Assembly (NCBI GenBank): GCA_030064795.1
Contig: JASJEI010000009.1
Location: 1-61,373 of the forward strand
Source: Pleurocapsa sp. MO_226.B13
GTDB lineage: Bacteria; Cyanobacteriota; Cyanobacteriia; Cyanobacteriales; Xenococcaceae
Reading direction: 5' to 3'
Length of the DNA stretch: 61,373 bases
Shown: piece by piece, positions 8,599 through 17,159 of the stretch
Layout: each line of letters starts with the position of its first letter
Numbering within the stretch: position 1 is the first letter of the stretch
Translations under genes and position numbers: made by a program
The notes under the pieces: model-generated
The model's database searches: none
Seen by the model: the letters and a program-made list of their open reading frames with translations, nothing else
Told to the model about the DNA's origin: nothing

Positions 8599-9558
8599 AT
8601 GTCTATCGATAGCCTGTGGCATATTGAACGCAGTCAAAAAATATTGCGCCAATATCCCGAAATCAAACAATATTTTGGCAACTATCCCCCTTCTGTTTTG
8701 GCGATCGCTTTTTTAGTATCTCTACAATGGTTCGTGGCTTGGTTGGTCAGGGATTTATCCTGGTGGCAAGTAGGAGTGATCGCCTTTTTGGTAGGGCAAT
8801 TTATTTTACACTCACTAGGGGTTTTCGTCCATGAAGCAGCCCACAATTTAATCTTTAAAAGTAAGCTAGGGTCAAACCTGGCTTTATTTTTGATTGTTTG
8901 TGGTTCTCTTTCTTTTGGGGAGTCACTTACTTATATCGCAGTACACGGTAAAACCCATCATCTACAGCTTAATGATTATCAATACGACCATGAGTTATGG
9001 GATCGTAATTTAGTCGAGTTTGCCAACAATCATCTTGCTTGGCGTATATTAGAAAGTCTGGTACAGCTTTTACCTGGGGGTGTAATTATTACCGATGCAA
9101 TCGTCTCCCTGTTATTTAAAGCCGATAGCCGTCAAGTCAAATCTGCCCAGATTTCTACTTCCTTCAATATTTTGTTAACCTTGACTAGCTTGTCTCTTTA
9201 TATTCTGGCTTGGTTTGCTATTAGCCCTCAAGCCAGCTTATACCTATTCTGGAGTCTGACTTTAATGGCAAGCAATTGGGGTATAACCTTTCGGGGTCAA
9301 TCTATTGCCGAACATCATATCTATCAGCAGGGTAAAACTTTCTCTACCTATAGTTGGACGAATATACCCTTCTTTAATACTGGTTATCACGACGAACATC
9401 ATACTTTTCCTCAAGTAGCTTGGATACACCTACCCAAAATCAAGAAAATTGCCCCAGAATACTTTAAAAACAATAATCCCTATTCTTATTTTCAATGGTG
9501 GTGGTGGTGGGCAAAATCAATCTTTACTCCTGTGCGCTACAACCGTTACTTTCCTTAG
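8599..9558 (+). CDS. Membrane fatty acid desaturase of the sphingolipid Delta4-desaturase (DES1-like) type
   Basis: 319 residues, 4-6 hydrophobic helices. All three His boxes are present: HEAAH (residue 78), HGKTHH (116-121) and HDEHH (264), which bind the diiron centre. The C-terminal box in the context TGYHDEHHTFPQVAW..LPKIKKIAPEY resembles DES1/dihydroceramide Delta4-desaturases more than acyl-lipid DesA/B/C enzymes. It should introduce a double bond or hydroxyl into a membrane lipid acyl or sphingoid chain. The actual substrate cannot be read from sequence. Monocistronic by appearance, followed by 634 non-coding bases. Confidence 0.85.
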   Translation: MSIDSLWHIERSQKILRQYPEIKQYFGNYPPSVLAIAFLVSLQWFVAWLVRDLSWWQVGVIAFLVGQFILHSLGVFVHEAAHNLIFKSKLGSNLALFLIVCGSLSFGESLTYIAVHGKTHHLQLNDYQYDHELWDRNLVEFANNHLAWRILESLVQLLPGGVIITDAIVSLLFKADSRQVKSAQISTSFNILLTLTSLSLYILAWFAISPQASLYLFWSLTLMASNWGITFRGQSIAEHHIYQQGKTFSTYSWTNIPFFNTGYHDEHHTFPQVAWIHLPKIKKIAPEYFKNNNPYSYFQWWWWWAKSIFTPVRYNRYFP

Positions 9559-9614
9559 TCGGAAATTACCCATCAACATGAGCTTGAGTACCAGCAGCCC
9601 CTAAATGTGAGAAT

Positions 9615-9753
9615 TAAGGAGTCACGTAGTAATAAGTTTCCCATTTATGCATATTAATTGAAAGATATAATTTTTGCTGGTCAAAGCATGAGGTTATTTA
9701 ATCCTTGTTCAAATTAACCTGAAATAGGAAAGTTATTTGTGCGCGACTCCTTA
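9615..9753 (+). mobile_element. MITE-like non-autonomous element with terminal inverted repeats
   Basis: About 28-base imperfect terminal inverted repeats face each other. The left end at 9615-9642 starts TAAGGAGTCACG. The right end at 9726-9753 finishes CGCGACTCCTTA. Roughly 22 of 28 positions pair. The ends read TA-AGGAGTC...GACTCCT-TA, consistent with a TA target duplication of IS630/mariner-type elements around a core of about 135 bases (9617-9751). No open frame lies inside. Size and structure fit a MITE. Strand is arbitrary. Confidence 0.6.
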
Positions 9754-9832
9754 GATTATCTGAAAAATAATTTCGGCTATTACGACGAAATAATCGGTTT
9801 TTTCTTGGCAAGATATAGTTATTGATTTCGCA

Positions 9833-9862
9833 AAGATTCAAGCTAGCTTGAATCTTATTTGA
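9833..9862 (+). terminator. 24-base perfect palindrome followed by T-rich tract (terminator-like)
   Basis: Positions 9833-9844 (AAGATTCAAGCT) are the exact reverse complement of 9845-9856, and T-rich sequence follows. An RNA from the plus strand would fold into a 10-bp stem with a CUAG loop. It is 275 bases beyond the desaturase stop, so it may end a long 3' UTR or an unannotated small RNA. A DNA operator for the downstream E2 gene is the alternative. Confidence 0.45.
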
Positions 9863-10192
9863 TTTTTTCATTTTTATTCATTAGTTGTCAGATCGGTTTT
9901 GGATCGGCAGCTAAATTGGTAGTGTAATAAATAGTAATACTAATTTCTTAAAGTCTAGCTTCAGATGAAGGGACAGAAAGGGTAGTAAAGGAATATTCTT
10001 GAGAAGTCACCGTTGGTCAAAATTCATTAATAATTCCATGCCTTATCGGTTTGATAATTGCAATAAATGTTATTATCTTAGGTTGTAAACAGCGCAGAAA
10101 TATGGCTCTGCAACAGGAAATACTATTCTAAAATTTCCTGAGATTCTAAGATATCAATACAATTACTAACTACAAAAGAAAGATCGCACACC

Positions 10193-11500
10193 ATGATTCA
10201 CGATATATTTATGCCCGCCCTCAGTTCGACCATGACCGAAGGTAAGATTGTGGAGTGGACAAAATCTCCTGGGGACAAAGTAGAAAAAGGAGAAACGGTC
10301 TTAGTGGTAGAGTCGGACAAAGCCGATATGGACGTAGAATCTTTTAACGAAGGTTATCTGGCTGCGATTATGGTCGAAGCAGGACAAGAAGCACCTGTAG
10401 GTAGTGCGATCGCCCTAATAGCCGAAACCGAAGCAGAAATTGAAGAGGCAAAAAAACAGGCAGCATCACATCAAGGAGGTAAGAGCGCACCAGCCCCAGC
10501 AGCCCCAGAAGCAGTTACTGCCCCCGCAACAGCTCAAGCAGCTACTACTACCAAGGCAGATAGTAATGGTAGCAGCAATTCTGGCAGAGTTGTCGCCTCT
10601 CCCAGAGCCAAAAAGTTAGCTAAACAGCTTGGTGTAGATCTCAAAACTCTTCAGGGCAGCGGCCCCTACGGACGGATTACTGCTGGTGATGTCGAGCAAG
10701 CTTCAGGTAAAGCCGTAACTAGCCCGACCAAACCCGCTCCCCGCGTCTCTACTCCTGCGGTTGCTCCTACTCCAAAACCTACTATAGCTCCGCCAACTCC
10801 TGTAGCTGCACCTGTTAGTGTAACTCCTGGTGAAACTGTACCGCTCAATACTTTACAAAAAGCAGTGGTACAAAACATGGTAGCAAGTTTGCAGATGCCT
10901 ACTTTCCACGTAACTTATACCATTACCACCGATGCTCTAGACAAGCTCTATCAGCAGATTAAATCCAAAGGGGTAACGATGACGGCTTTACTCGCCAAAG
11001 CGATCGCAGTTACGCTCCAAAATCATCCCATAGTTAATGCCAGCTATACTCAAGATGCAATTAACTATAGTTCTGAAGTTAATATTGCGGTAGCAGTAGC
11101 TATGCCCGACGGTGGTTTGATTACTCCTGTATTGCGTAATGCCGACCAAATAGATATTTATTCTCTATCTCGCACTTGGAAAGATTTAGTCAACCGAGCT
11201 AGAGCGAAACAACTCCAACCAGAAGAATACAGTACTGGTACTTTTACCCTCTCTAATTTAGGAATGTTTGGCGTAGATAATTTTGACGCGATCTTACCCC
11301 CAGGACAAGGCTCGATTTTAGCTGTGGGTGGTTCAAAACCTCAATTGGTTGCTGATGAAATTGGCATGATGGGTGTCAAACGCCAAATGAAGGTCAATAT
11401 TACTTGCGATCATCGCGTTATCTATGGGGCGCAAGCAGCAGCTTTCCTTAAGGATCTAGCAACTCTGATTGAAACTAATGCTCAATCTTTAACTCTTTAA
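10193..11500 (+). CDS. pdhC: Pyruvate dehydrogenase E2, dihydrolipoamide acetyltransferase
   Basis: 435 residues in the standard E2 order. A single lipoyl domain has Lys43 in ESDKADMDVE. Then come an Ala/Pro-rich linker, a peripheral-subunit-binding domain (ASPRAKKLAKQLGVDLKTLQGSGPYGRI, about 135-165) and a second Ala/Pro linker. The catalytic acyltransferase domain (about 215-435) ends in DHRVIYGAQAAAFL. The active-site His is present. The usual HRxxDG Asp is Tyr (VIYG), as in plastid and cyanobacterial E2 proteins. It transfers acetyl groups from E1 to CoA. No other PDH subunit lies in the window, as is common in cyanobacteria. Confidence 0.95.
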   Translation: MIHDIFMPALSSTMTEGKIVEWTKSPGDKVEKGETVLVVESDKADMDVESFNEGYLAAIMVEAGQEAPVGSAIALIAETEAEIEEAKKQAASHQGGKSAPAPAAPEAVTAPATAQAATTTKADSNGSSNSGRVVASPRAKKLAKQLGVDLKTLQGSGPYGRITAGDVEQASGKAVTSPTKPAPRVSTPAVAPTPKPTIAPPTPVAAPVSVTPGETVPLNTLQKAVVQNMVASLQMPTFHVTYTITTDALDKLYQQIKSKGVTMTALLAKAIAVTLQNHPIVNASYTQDAINYSSEVNIAVAVAMPDGGLITPVLRNADQIDIYSLSRTWKDLVNRARAKQLQPEEYSTGTFTLSNLGMFGVDNFDAILPPGQGSILAVGGSKPQLVADEIGMMGVKRQMKVNITCDHRVIYGAQAAAFLKDLATLIETNAQSLTL

Positions 11501-11531
11501 ACCTTGAGAGTAAATTAGCTTTTGGCTGAAA

Positions 11532-11575
11532 TTAAAAAAAGGCGATCGCTTTTTAGTTAAGGCGATCGCCCAAAT
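11532..11575. terminator. Bidirectional terminator-like hairpin between convergent genes
   Basis: Two HIP1-containing arms, GGCGATCGC (11541-11549) and GCGATCGCC (11562-11570), form an inverted repeat with a T/A-rich loop, preceded by an A run (11533-11540). It sits between the convergent E2 and flippase genes. Each HIP1 arm is also self-palindromic, so alternative folds exist. Confidence 0.5.
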
Positions 11576-11594
11576 TCTCAATTGTCTATTTTAA

Positions 11595-12893
11595 CTAAGA
11601 TCTTCTTCTACTAGAACTAGATAAAAAGAACAAGATCGTACCAAGACAGATTAGTCTAATGCCGTCGGAAGTCAGAGTTGCCCAAATCGCTCCATATATG
11701 CCAAAAATGGGAATTAACCAAATATTTAAAAACACATTGGCGATCGCTGTAACTACCTGGACTATGCTGCGACTCTTTTGATATCCCGAACCTGTCAAAG
11801 TATTAGCAACTAGTAACTGCAAACCATTAAGCAAGGGAAGAGGAGCTAGCCAACGCAAAGTAGAGATAGCATTTTGATATTCAGCACCCAAAATTTTCGG
11901 TACTAAAGGCGCGAAAGCTTGAAATGCGCCCCAACAAACAAGACCGTAGACGAAAATTGTTGGCAGCAATTTTTTAGCAAAATTAAGACAGTTGGTTAGA
12001 CCCAGAGAACCCTGCTGAAAAAATCTAGGGTAACTAGCATTGAACAGAGATATCATGGGAATATCGCCGATGTTGATAAAACGGTAAGCCGAACCATAGA
12101 TTCCCGTAGCGTCTAAAGTTGCCATACTCGCCAGCATAGTTTTATCAATGTTATTATTGATATTATTTGCCGACATACCAATAGAAAAATAAATTCCTCT
12201 GACCATATCTGACTTGATTCTAGATAATTTTAGGCTAGGCTTGTCAACTTTTTGATTAATAGTTAAAAAAGCGATCGCGCTGACTGTCAATGAAGAGAAA
12301 AAGTAGAGTATAGACCAGGAGTTCATGACTAGATTGTTGGAAAAATCTAGCTCGTTCATCAGAACAGTTAAACACAAGATCGCTATAAGTTTACCGATCG
12401 TATTTATAACTATTAGCTGAGCAGCCTTGTGTACCAAACCCACGGTTCTTAGAGCTTTGTTGCTCGCTTCTTGCAATCCCAACCAGAGTAAATCGGCAAT
12501 TAACAGAAAAGCGATCGCCAACTGCGAAATATTGCGAGGAAAAATTACTTGGGTCAATAACAGTAAACAGATAGTTATACCTATGCTATTGATTACTAAG
12601 ATCAGCAAAGTATTTCCCCAGTAACTAGAAAAAGCTTGACGATTTACCGACACCTCTTTGACTAAGATGTCATCACTACCAAGACAAACAAAGGGAAATA
12701 CTAAGGAGGCTAAGGCAGAAACTCCGACGAAAGAGCCATAGTTTTCTGGACCTAACGAACGAGCCAAAACCACAAAATAAGCTGCTTGGACTAATACATT
12801 GATTAATCTGGCAATTAATATCCAGGAAGTATCTTTGAATAATGACTTATTAGCGAGTTGGATAATTTTGGCTTTGGTCTTATTCAGATTCAT
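11595..12893 (-). CDS. Polysaccharide flippase (Wzx/MATE-like, MOP superfamily)
   Basis: 432 residues from the ATG at 12893; a TTG three codons earlier is also in frame. The protein has 12 or more hydrophobic helices and an N-terminal DTSWILIARLINVLVQAAYFVVLARSLGPENYGSFVGV, the typical first-helix signature of the polysaccharide_synt family. Such proteins flip lipid-linked oligosaccharide units across the plasma membrane. A family 2 glycosyltransferase and a polysaccharide lyase-like gene lie within 3 kb, consistent with a surface-glycan locus, though they are not in one operon. The transported glycan is unknown. Confidence 0.87.
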   Translation of the reverse strand: MNLNKTKAKIIQLANKSLFKDTSWILIARLINVLVQAAYFVVLARSLGPENYGSFVGVSALASLVFPFVCLGSDDILVKEVSVNRQAFSSYWGNTLLILVINSIGITICLLLLTQVIFPRNISQLAIAFLLIADLLWLGLQEASNKALRTVGLVHKAAQLIVINTIGKLIAILCLTVLMNELDFSNNLVMNSWSILYFFSSLTVSAIAFLTINQKVDKPSLKLSRIKSDMVRGIYFSIGMSANNINNNIDKTMLASMATLDATGIYGSAYRFINIGDIPMISLFNASYPRFFQQGSLGLTNCLNFAKKLLPTIFVYGLVCWGAFQAFAPLVPKILGAEYQNAISTLRWLAPLPLLNGLQLLVANTLTGSGYQKSRSIVQVVTAIANVFLNIWLIPIFGIYGAIWATLTSDGIRLICLGTILFFLSSSSRRRS

Positions 12894-13380
12894 TATTTTC
12901 AAGATTTGGGTAGATCTATTATTATGTAACGCCCCTGGTTTAGTAAAACATCACCAAGTCACCAATCTCAACTAGATCGTTTCAGCGAGCATTTTTTATT
13001 GGCAGGAGTGGTAGGCTGGTTCGAGAATCGTATTTAGATCGCAAGTTCAATTTGTCATCCCCTTTTCCCAACTTATTTCATCCTGAATGTCTTCCCTTGA
13101 AATCAAGAATTTTTCGTCAGTTCGAGGTTCGATCTTCAATGTTTAATCTTCAATAAACGGTCAAAGCAAAAATTATCTACTGACAATCGCTTAATTTGAG
13201 ACTATGATATTTTTTAAGAGATAAAAAAACTACTTATATTAAATGATGATACACTTACACTAAAAATTTAGAACCCGAACATATATGGGGTACGATCACC
13301 TCAATAAGGTTTCGTTTAAGAGAAGTAGCACAGAGATACGTAGTGTATTTAAAAAATAATTTTAGGAAAATACTCAAAAT
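12894..13380. other. Divergent intergenic region, flippase / glycosyltransferase
   Basis: About 490 bases between two divergent genes. It is AT-rich towards the glycosyltransferase, where AGGA lies 13 bases before the ATG. I see no RNA gene, no long inverted repeat and no convincing open frame. It presumably holds both promoters. Confidence 0.6.
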
Positions 13381-14325
13381 ATGTTGATTTCAATATGTGT
13401 TATAACCTACAAACGACCACAAGGATTGAGACTTTTACTCGCAGGACTAAATGAGCAGGTGTTTAGCAAAATCGAACGTCCTGAGATTGAAGTTATTGTA
13501 GTTGACAATGATACCTCTGGAGTAGCAGAGCAAATTTGTAGGGAAATAAAGGCAGATTTTCAATGGATACTCAAAACGGGTGTAGAAGTTAGACGAGGCA
13601 TTACCTATGCTCGAAATAGATCTGTATCTATGGTTTCTCAGGATGCAGATTTTATCGCTATCCTGGATGATGACGAAATTCCAGAGCGATCGTGGTTGGA
13701 AAACTTACTATTAGTACAGCAAGAATATGGTTCGGATATTGTGACTGGGCCGATAGTACCTCGTTTTGAAGGCGATCGCGTTCCAGATTGGATTGTCAAG
13801 GGGAAATTCTTTGAGCCACCTCGTTATCAGACAGGAGAACAAAGACCAGTAGCTTTTACTAATAATGTTTTGATGAAAGCTGAGATCTTGTATAGATTGA
13901 ATCCAGTTTTTGATAATCGCTTTGCTATCTCTGGAGGCTCTGATTCTTACTTGTTTATGATTCTCAATAAGGCAGGTTATAAAATTACCTGGGCAGATAA
14001 AGCAATTGTCTACGATATCATTGCTACATCCCGTATTAACCTAAAATGGATTTTATTCCGAGGTTATCGCACTTGGAGTAACCATAGTTCTCATGAAAAA
14101 GAGCTATACCCTTCTTTTTCAGTCCAGTTACTACGGATTATCAAGGGATTTGCTTTAATCTGTATTGGTCTTTTACGGTTAGTTCCTTCTGTGTTGATGG
14201 GGAAAGCTGCCGTGGTGACTTCTTTGCTATGTATTTCTAGAGGTATGGGAACTTTAGGTGGTCTGATCGGGCTTTATTACCAAGAATACAAAAACATCAG
14301 CAATCTTACCTTAGTTGAAGAATAA
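13381..14325 (+). CDS. Family 2 glycosyltransferase
   Basis: 314 residues with a GT-A fold: [18 protein letters not shown] at the N-terminus, EVIVVDNDT for the first nucleotide-binding Asp, ITYARNRSV, and the metal-binding [12 protein letters not shown] (DxD) near residue 100. The C-terminal part (about 225-300) has one or two hydrophobic segments, suggesting membrane association. It would move a sugar from a nucleotide donor onto a growing glycan. Donor and acceptor are not predictable. A nine-base inverted repeat (14302-14310 with 14330-14338) spans the stop and could serve as a weak terminator. Confidence 0.88.
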   Translation: MLISICVITYKRPQGLRLLLAGLNEQVFSKIERPEIEVIVVDNDTSGVAEQICREIKADFQWILKTGVEVRRGITYARNRSVSMVSQDADFIAILDDDEIPERSWLENLLLVQQEYGSDIVTGPIVPRFEGDRVPDWIVKGKFFEPPRYQTGEQRPVAFTNNVLMKAEILYRLNPVFDNRFAISGGSDSYLFMILNKAGYKITWADKAIVYDIIATSRINLKWILFRGYRTWSNHSSHEKELYPSFSVQLLRIIKGFALICIGLLRLVPSVLMGKAAVVTSLLCISRGMGTLGGLIGLYYQEYKNISNLTLVEE

Positions 14326-14377
14326 AGCAGGTAAGATTCCGATGTAATATTTTAGAGATAATTTAACCGAGTTACAA

Positions 14378-15517
14378 TTAGAGTCCTACGTCGGCAGCGT
14401 TAGTCGAGACGACAAAATCATCAAAGTAGGCATTGTCATTTTTTTCGGGCCACCAGTCACTACCATATCCCCCATGGAAACTACTGAAGTACATCGTGTC
14501 AATGCCTTGACCGTTGGTCATAAATTTCAGATTATCCATCGAAAGAACCTGTTCGTTGTCCATCCAGACATCGATTTCACCATTGGACTGGCTACCATCA
14601 TTAACTTTGACTCTTTGGACGAGATTATGCCACTTACCGCGCTCGAAGTACTTATCGCTGCCGTCACTTCCCTTGAGTAAAACATCTTCTCCGTAGGTTG
14701 ATGGCTGATCCATGTGATAGAGATAAAGAACTGCCTTACCATCTTCACGCCACATATAGCGGGAGGTAAATCCGTTGGTACCAGTAGGTTTGTTCCCTCC
14801 TGAAGCCAAGTCTCCAGAACCCAAACCAGGAAGTTTCCCACCACTGTGTACGGGGCCATCAAAATCGAAATCATTGTCAAACTTGACCCAATAGGAGAGA
14901 TAATACTCTTTCTGGTCGGGAACTACCCACTTAGCACCAGCATTAGATTGAGCATTTGCGGGATAGGTCATTTGTAGAGAATTGTTGCCAGAACGAGCTT
15001 CTTGGTTAGAAATCATACCGTACTTATCCATCTCATAAGACCAAGCCACATCCCAGTCCTTGCTTTGAGCGGAGTTGTTGTAGCTAGTGTTGGCAGAATG
15101 TCCTTCAAAGCCAACGGAGATCGCGTTAGCACCGAGTTGACCAGATTGAGTTACTGGTGCGGGGTCGCTAATTACCGCACCCATTAAAGTATTGTCGTTT
15201 GAGGCTGTAGAATCTGAACCAGTAAATTGAGGAATTACTGCATCCTGTCCGCCATCGTCAACGATGAAGATTGCTTTGGCGGTTTCTCCTGGTTCGAGGT
15301 CTTGCCAACCGCCCTGTCCGCTGACGGTATAGCTGCCGTTGCCGTTATCGACTAAATCTACGCCATAGGCATCTCTGATGCTGTAGGGGAGATCGAAATT
15401 TAATGTCCAACCTTGAATGTTATTTTCTGAACTGATGTCTACTTCTAGTTTGTAGCCTCCATTCCAGTCTTCGGAAATTAAAGGGTTGGTGTTAACTGTG
15501 GTTTGATTAGTAGCCAT
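14378..15517 (-). CDS. CBM2-like module plus polysaccharide lyase 14-like protein
   Basis: 379 residues. Residues about 1-100 look like a family 2 carbohydrate-binding module (DWNGGYKLEVDI, IQGWTLNFDLP, NGSYTVSGQGGW, LEPGETA). Residues about 135-379 resemble polysaccharide lyase family 14 (YYLSYWVKFDNDFDF, GGKLPGLGSG, SRYMWREDGKAVLYLYHMDQ, FERGKWHNLVQRVKVND, IDTMYFSSFHGG). PL14 enzymes cleave uronic-acid polymers such as alginate by beta-elimination. There is no N-terminal signal peptide, so export would need a leaderless route. It lies next to flippase and glycosyltransferase genes, which suggests a role with the cell's own sheath glycan, or with foreign glycans. Confidence 0.75.
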   Translation of the reverse strand: MATNQTTVNTNPLISEDWNGGYKLEVDISSENNIQGWTLNFDLPYSIRDAYGVDLVDNGNGSYTVSGQGGWQDLEPGETAKAIFIVDDGGQDAVIPQFTGSDSTASNDNTLMGAVISDPAPVTQSGQLGANAISVGFEGHSANTSYNNSAQSKDWDVAWSYEMDKYGMISNQEARSGNNSLQMTYPANAQSNAGAKWVVPDQKEYYLSYWVKFDNDFDFDGPVHSGGKLPGLGSGDLASGGNKPTGTNGFTSRYMWREDGKAVLYLYHMDQPSTYGEDVLLKGSDGSDKYFERGKWHNLVQRVKVNDGSQSNGEIDVWMDNEQVLSMDNLKFMTNGQGIDTMYFSSFHGGYGSDWWPEKNDNAYFDDFVVSTNAADVGL

Positions 15518-15697
15518 TTTGTGTAACTTTTCTTGGTAACTTGTTAAGTTGTGTTGATTTGTTTTAACTTGTTACCTTTATAAAAGCTTTACAATGGCTT
15601 TACAGTGACTTCATAACTCTGGCAAACTAGATTTCGATCGCCAGACAAAGTGATTTAGTTCGCTAATGTTTAATAGCTAGCTGCTGGAAATCTCACG

Positions 15698-16489
15698 CTA
15701 AAACATCGTCAACCAGCACAAAATTAAAGCTTCGCTCCATTCCACTACCGCACCGTAGGTATCTCCCGTATGTCCGCCCAGTTGCCGATAAAACCAGTAT
15801 CCCGTCGAGAGGGCGATCGCCATATTACCGATCGCTATTGTTGCTATCTGTAACCAGGACAAATCGACGGTAAACCAGAAACCGCTACAGCCTAAAATAA
15901 CCAATAAACCCAATAAGACATCTTGAGGTAAACGCAGATTTTGCTTGTGAAACGAGCCTTTTCCCGTTTCTCTCAGGTAAGGATAAAATGCGATCGCGCA
16001 GACTTGTCCCCATCTGGCCCAACCTGTGGCAGAAATTAAGACCAACCACAAGGGAAGAGATACATCGTTTAAGGCTATAGTTTTTAATAACAAAATAATA
16101 ACTGCTGCGATCGCGCCAAATGCTCCTGTGGTACTGTCTTTCATTACTTCTAGACGGCGATGGCGATCGGTCACGGCTAAACCATCAGCGGTATCCATTG
16201 CTCCATCTAAGTGCAAACCACCTGTAATTGCCACCCAGGTTGCCACGACTAGACCCTTTCTCGTCAAGCTGGGCATTCCGCAAAAGCTAAGTAATAGATC
16301 GACTAAAACCAGTAATAAACCAATGAGCAAGCCCACTACGGGACACCAACGAGCAATTCGCGTCCAATTACCAGTCCACCTAGAAGGCAAGGGAATTATC
16401 GTATAAAAAATTACTGCACTTAAAAAAGAGGCGATCGAGTCATAAATTTTCTCCCAAAGACGAGGGAACGGTATTTTTGGCATAGACAA
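15698..16489 (-). CDS. cobS: Adenosylcobinamide-GDP ribazoletransferase (cobalamin synthase)
   Basis: 263 residues, strongly hydrophobic with about six membrane segments. The CobS signature is present: GGLHLDGAMDTADGLA, followed by MKDSTTGAFGAIA and the C-terminal GGHTGDTYGA. It joins alpha-ribazole to adenosylcobinamide-GDP, the last nucleotide-loop step of B12 synthesis; in cyanobacteria the product is pseudocobalamin. No cobalamin riboswitch is recognisable in the 137 bases upstream, and no other cob gene is nearby. Confidence 0.95.
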   Translation of the reverse strand: MSMPKIPFPRLWEKIYDSIASFLSAVIFYTIIPLPSRWTGNWTRIARWCPVVGLLIGLLLVLVDLLLSFCGMPSLTRKGLVVATWVAITGGLHLDGAMDTADGLAVTDRHRRLEVMKDSTTGAFGAIAAVIILLLKTIALNDVSLPLWLVLISATGWARWGQVCAIAFYPYLRETGKGSFHKQNLRLPQDVLLGLLVILGCSGFWFTVDLSWLQIATIAIGNMAIALSTGYWFYRQLGGHTGDTYGAVVEWSEALILCWLTMF

Positions 16490-16626
16490 ATGATTGATTA
16501 AAATTTGATTAAATACATGGCAAATGTTGGGCTAATATTGTTTCATAAGCTACTTTATTTTTACGGCGTATTTCTAACAGCAAAATACCGAAGCTCAACA
16601 ATTCAAAAGTTAAAACACAACTTCTT

Positions 16627-17076
16627 ATGAGTAAACATCAAGGCATGAAGTCACTACCTGCACCTTGCATAGTAGATGAAGGAATTCTGATCGATCGTGA
16701 TGATATTAAACGCCTACTAGCCGATATGTGTCATGTTTACTATGTTCATACTATAGAAGGACAGGTAACGAGTGAAGGCAAAGGATTTATTCAAGAAATA
16801 TTTATTGATTCTCATCAATCAACTTTGATTGCTAACAGCAAAATTTATATAAATATCAATAGTTTTGATTATCTAGAGCTAAGTAAATCTACGGATAACG
16901 CAGCTTGCTTCGACCTAGTTCAAGATAATCGTCAACTACGTTTGATTCCCGTTCCTCGTAACCACCATTCTCAGGACATATCTAGAGAAATTGATGCGGA
17001 GACAATCGAGGCAATGGTAACAGAGGTATTATCGGCTCGTTTAGATGTACAACTTGATGACGAAGACTTCCAATGA
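16627..17076 (+). CDS. Conserved hypothetical protein
   Basis: 149 residues, soluble and without signal peptide. I do not recognise the family. The N-terminal half alternates short beta-like segments (VYYVHTIEGQVTSEGKGFIQEIF, TLIANSKIYININSFDYLEL). The C-terminal half holds a helix (IDAETIEAMVTEVLSARLD) and an acidic tail. The start at 16627 is the only ATG before the conserved-looking part; it follows a 137-base intergenic region shared with cobS. tgt begins 83 bases downstream, after a small tandem repeat. Confidence 0.65.
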   Translation: MSKHQGMKSLPAPCIVDEGILIDRDDIKRLLADMCHVYYVHTIEGQVTSEGKGFIQEIFIDSHQSTLIANSKIYININSFDYLELSKSTDNAACFDLVQDNRQLRLIPVPRNHHSQDISREIDAETIEAMVTEVLSARLDVQLDDEDFQ

Positions 17077-17117
17077 TCGGTTACTAGTTACCAAACCTGT
17101 TGTTTACTTCTTAAAAT

Positions 17118-17145
17118 CAGTAATCAGTAATCAGTAATTAGTAAT
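17118..17145. repeat. Heptanucleotide tandem repeat, CAGTAAT x4
   Basis: Four consecutive 7-base units, three CAGTAAT and one TAGTAAT, lie just upstream of tgt. They are the same period as the STRR-type repeats elsewhere in this window. Confidence 0.85.
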
Positions 17146-17159
17146 TCAATAACAATATA

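Noticed and set aside
13015..13040. GGTTCGAGAATC as a tRNA T-arm
   Set aside because: No matching acceptor, D or anticodon arms could be found around it; no tRNA is recognised in the window.
15518..16626. Cobalamin riboswitch for cobS
   Set aside because: The 137 bases upstream of cobS are too short and no B12-box-like sequence was seen.
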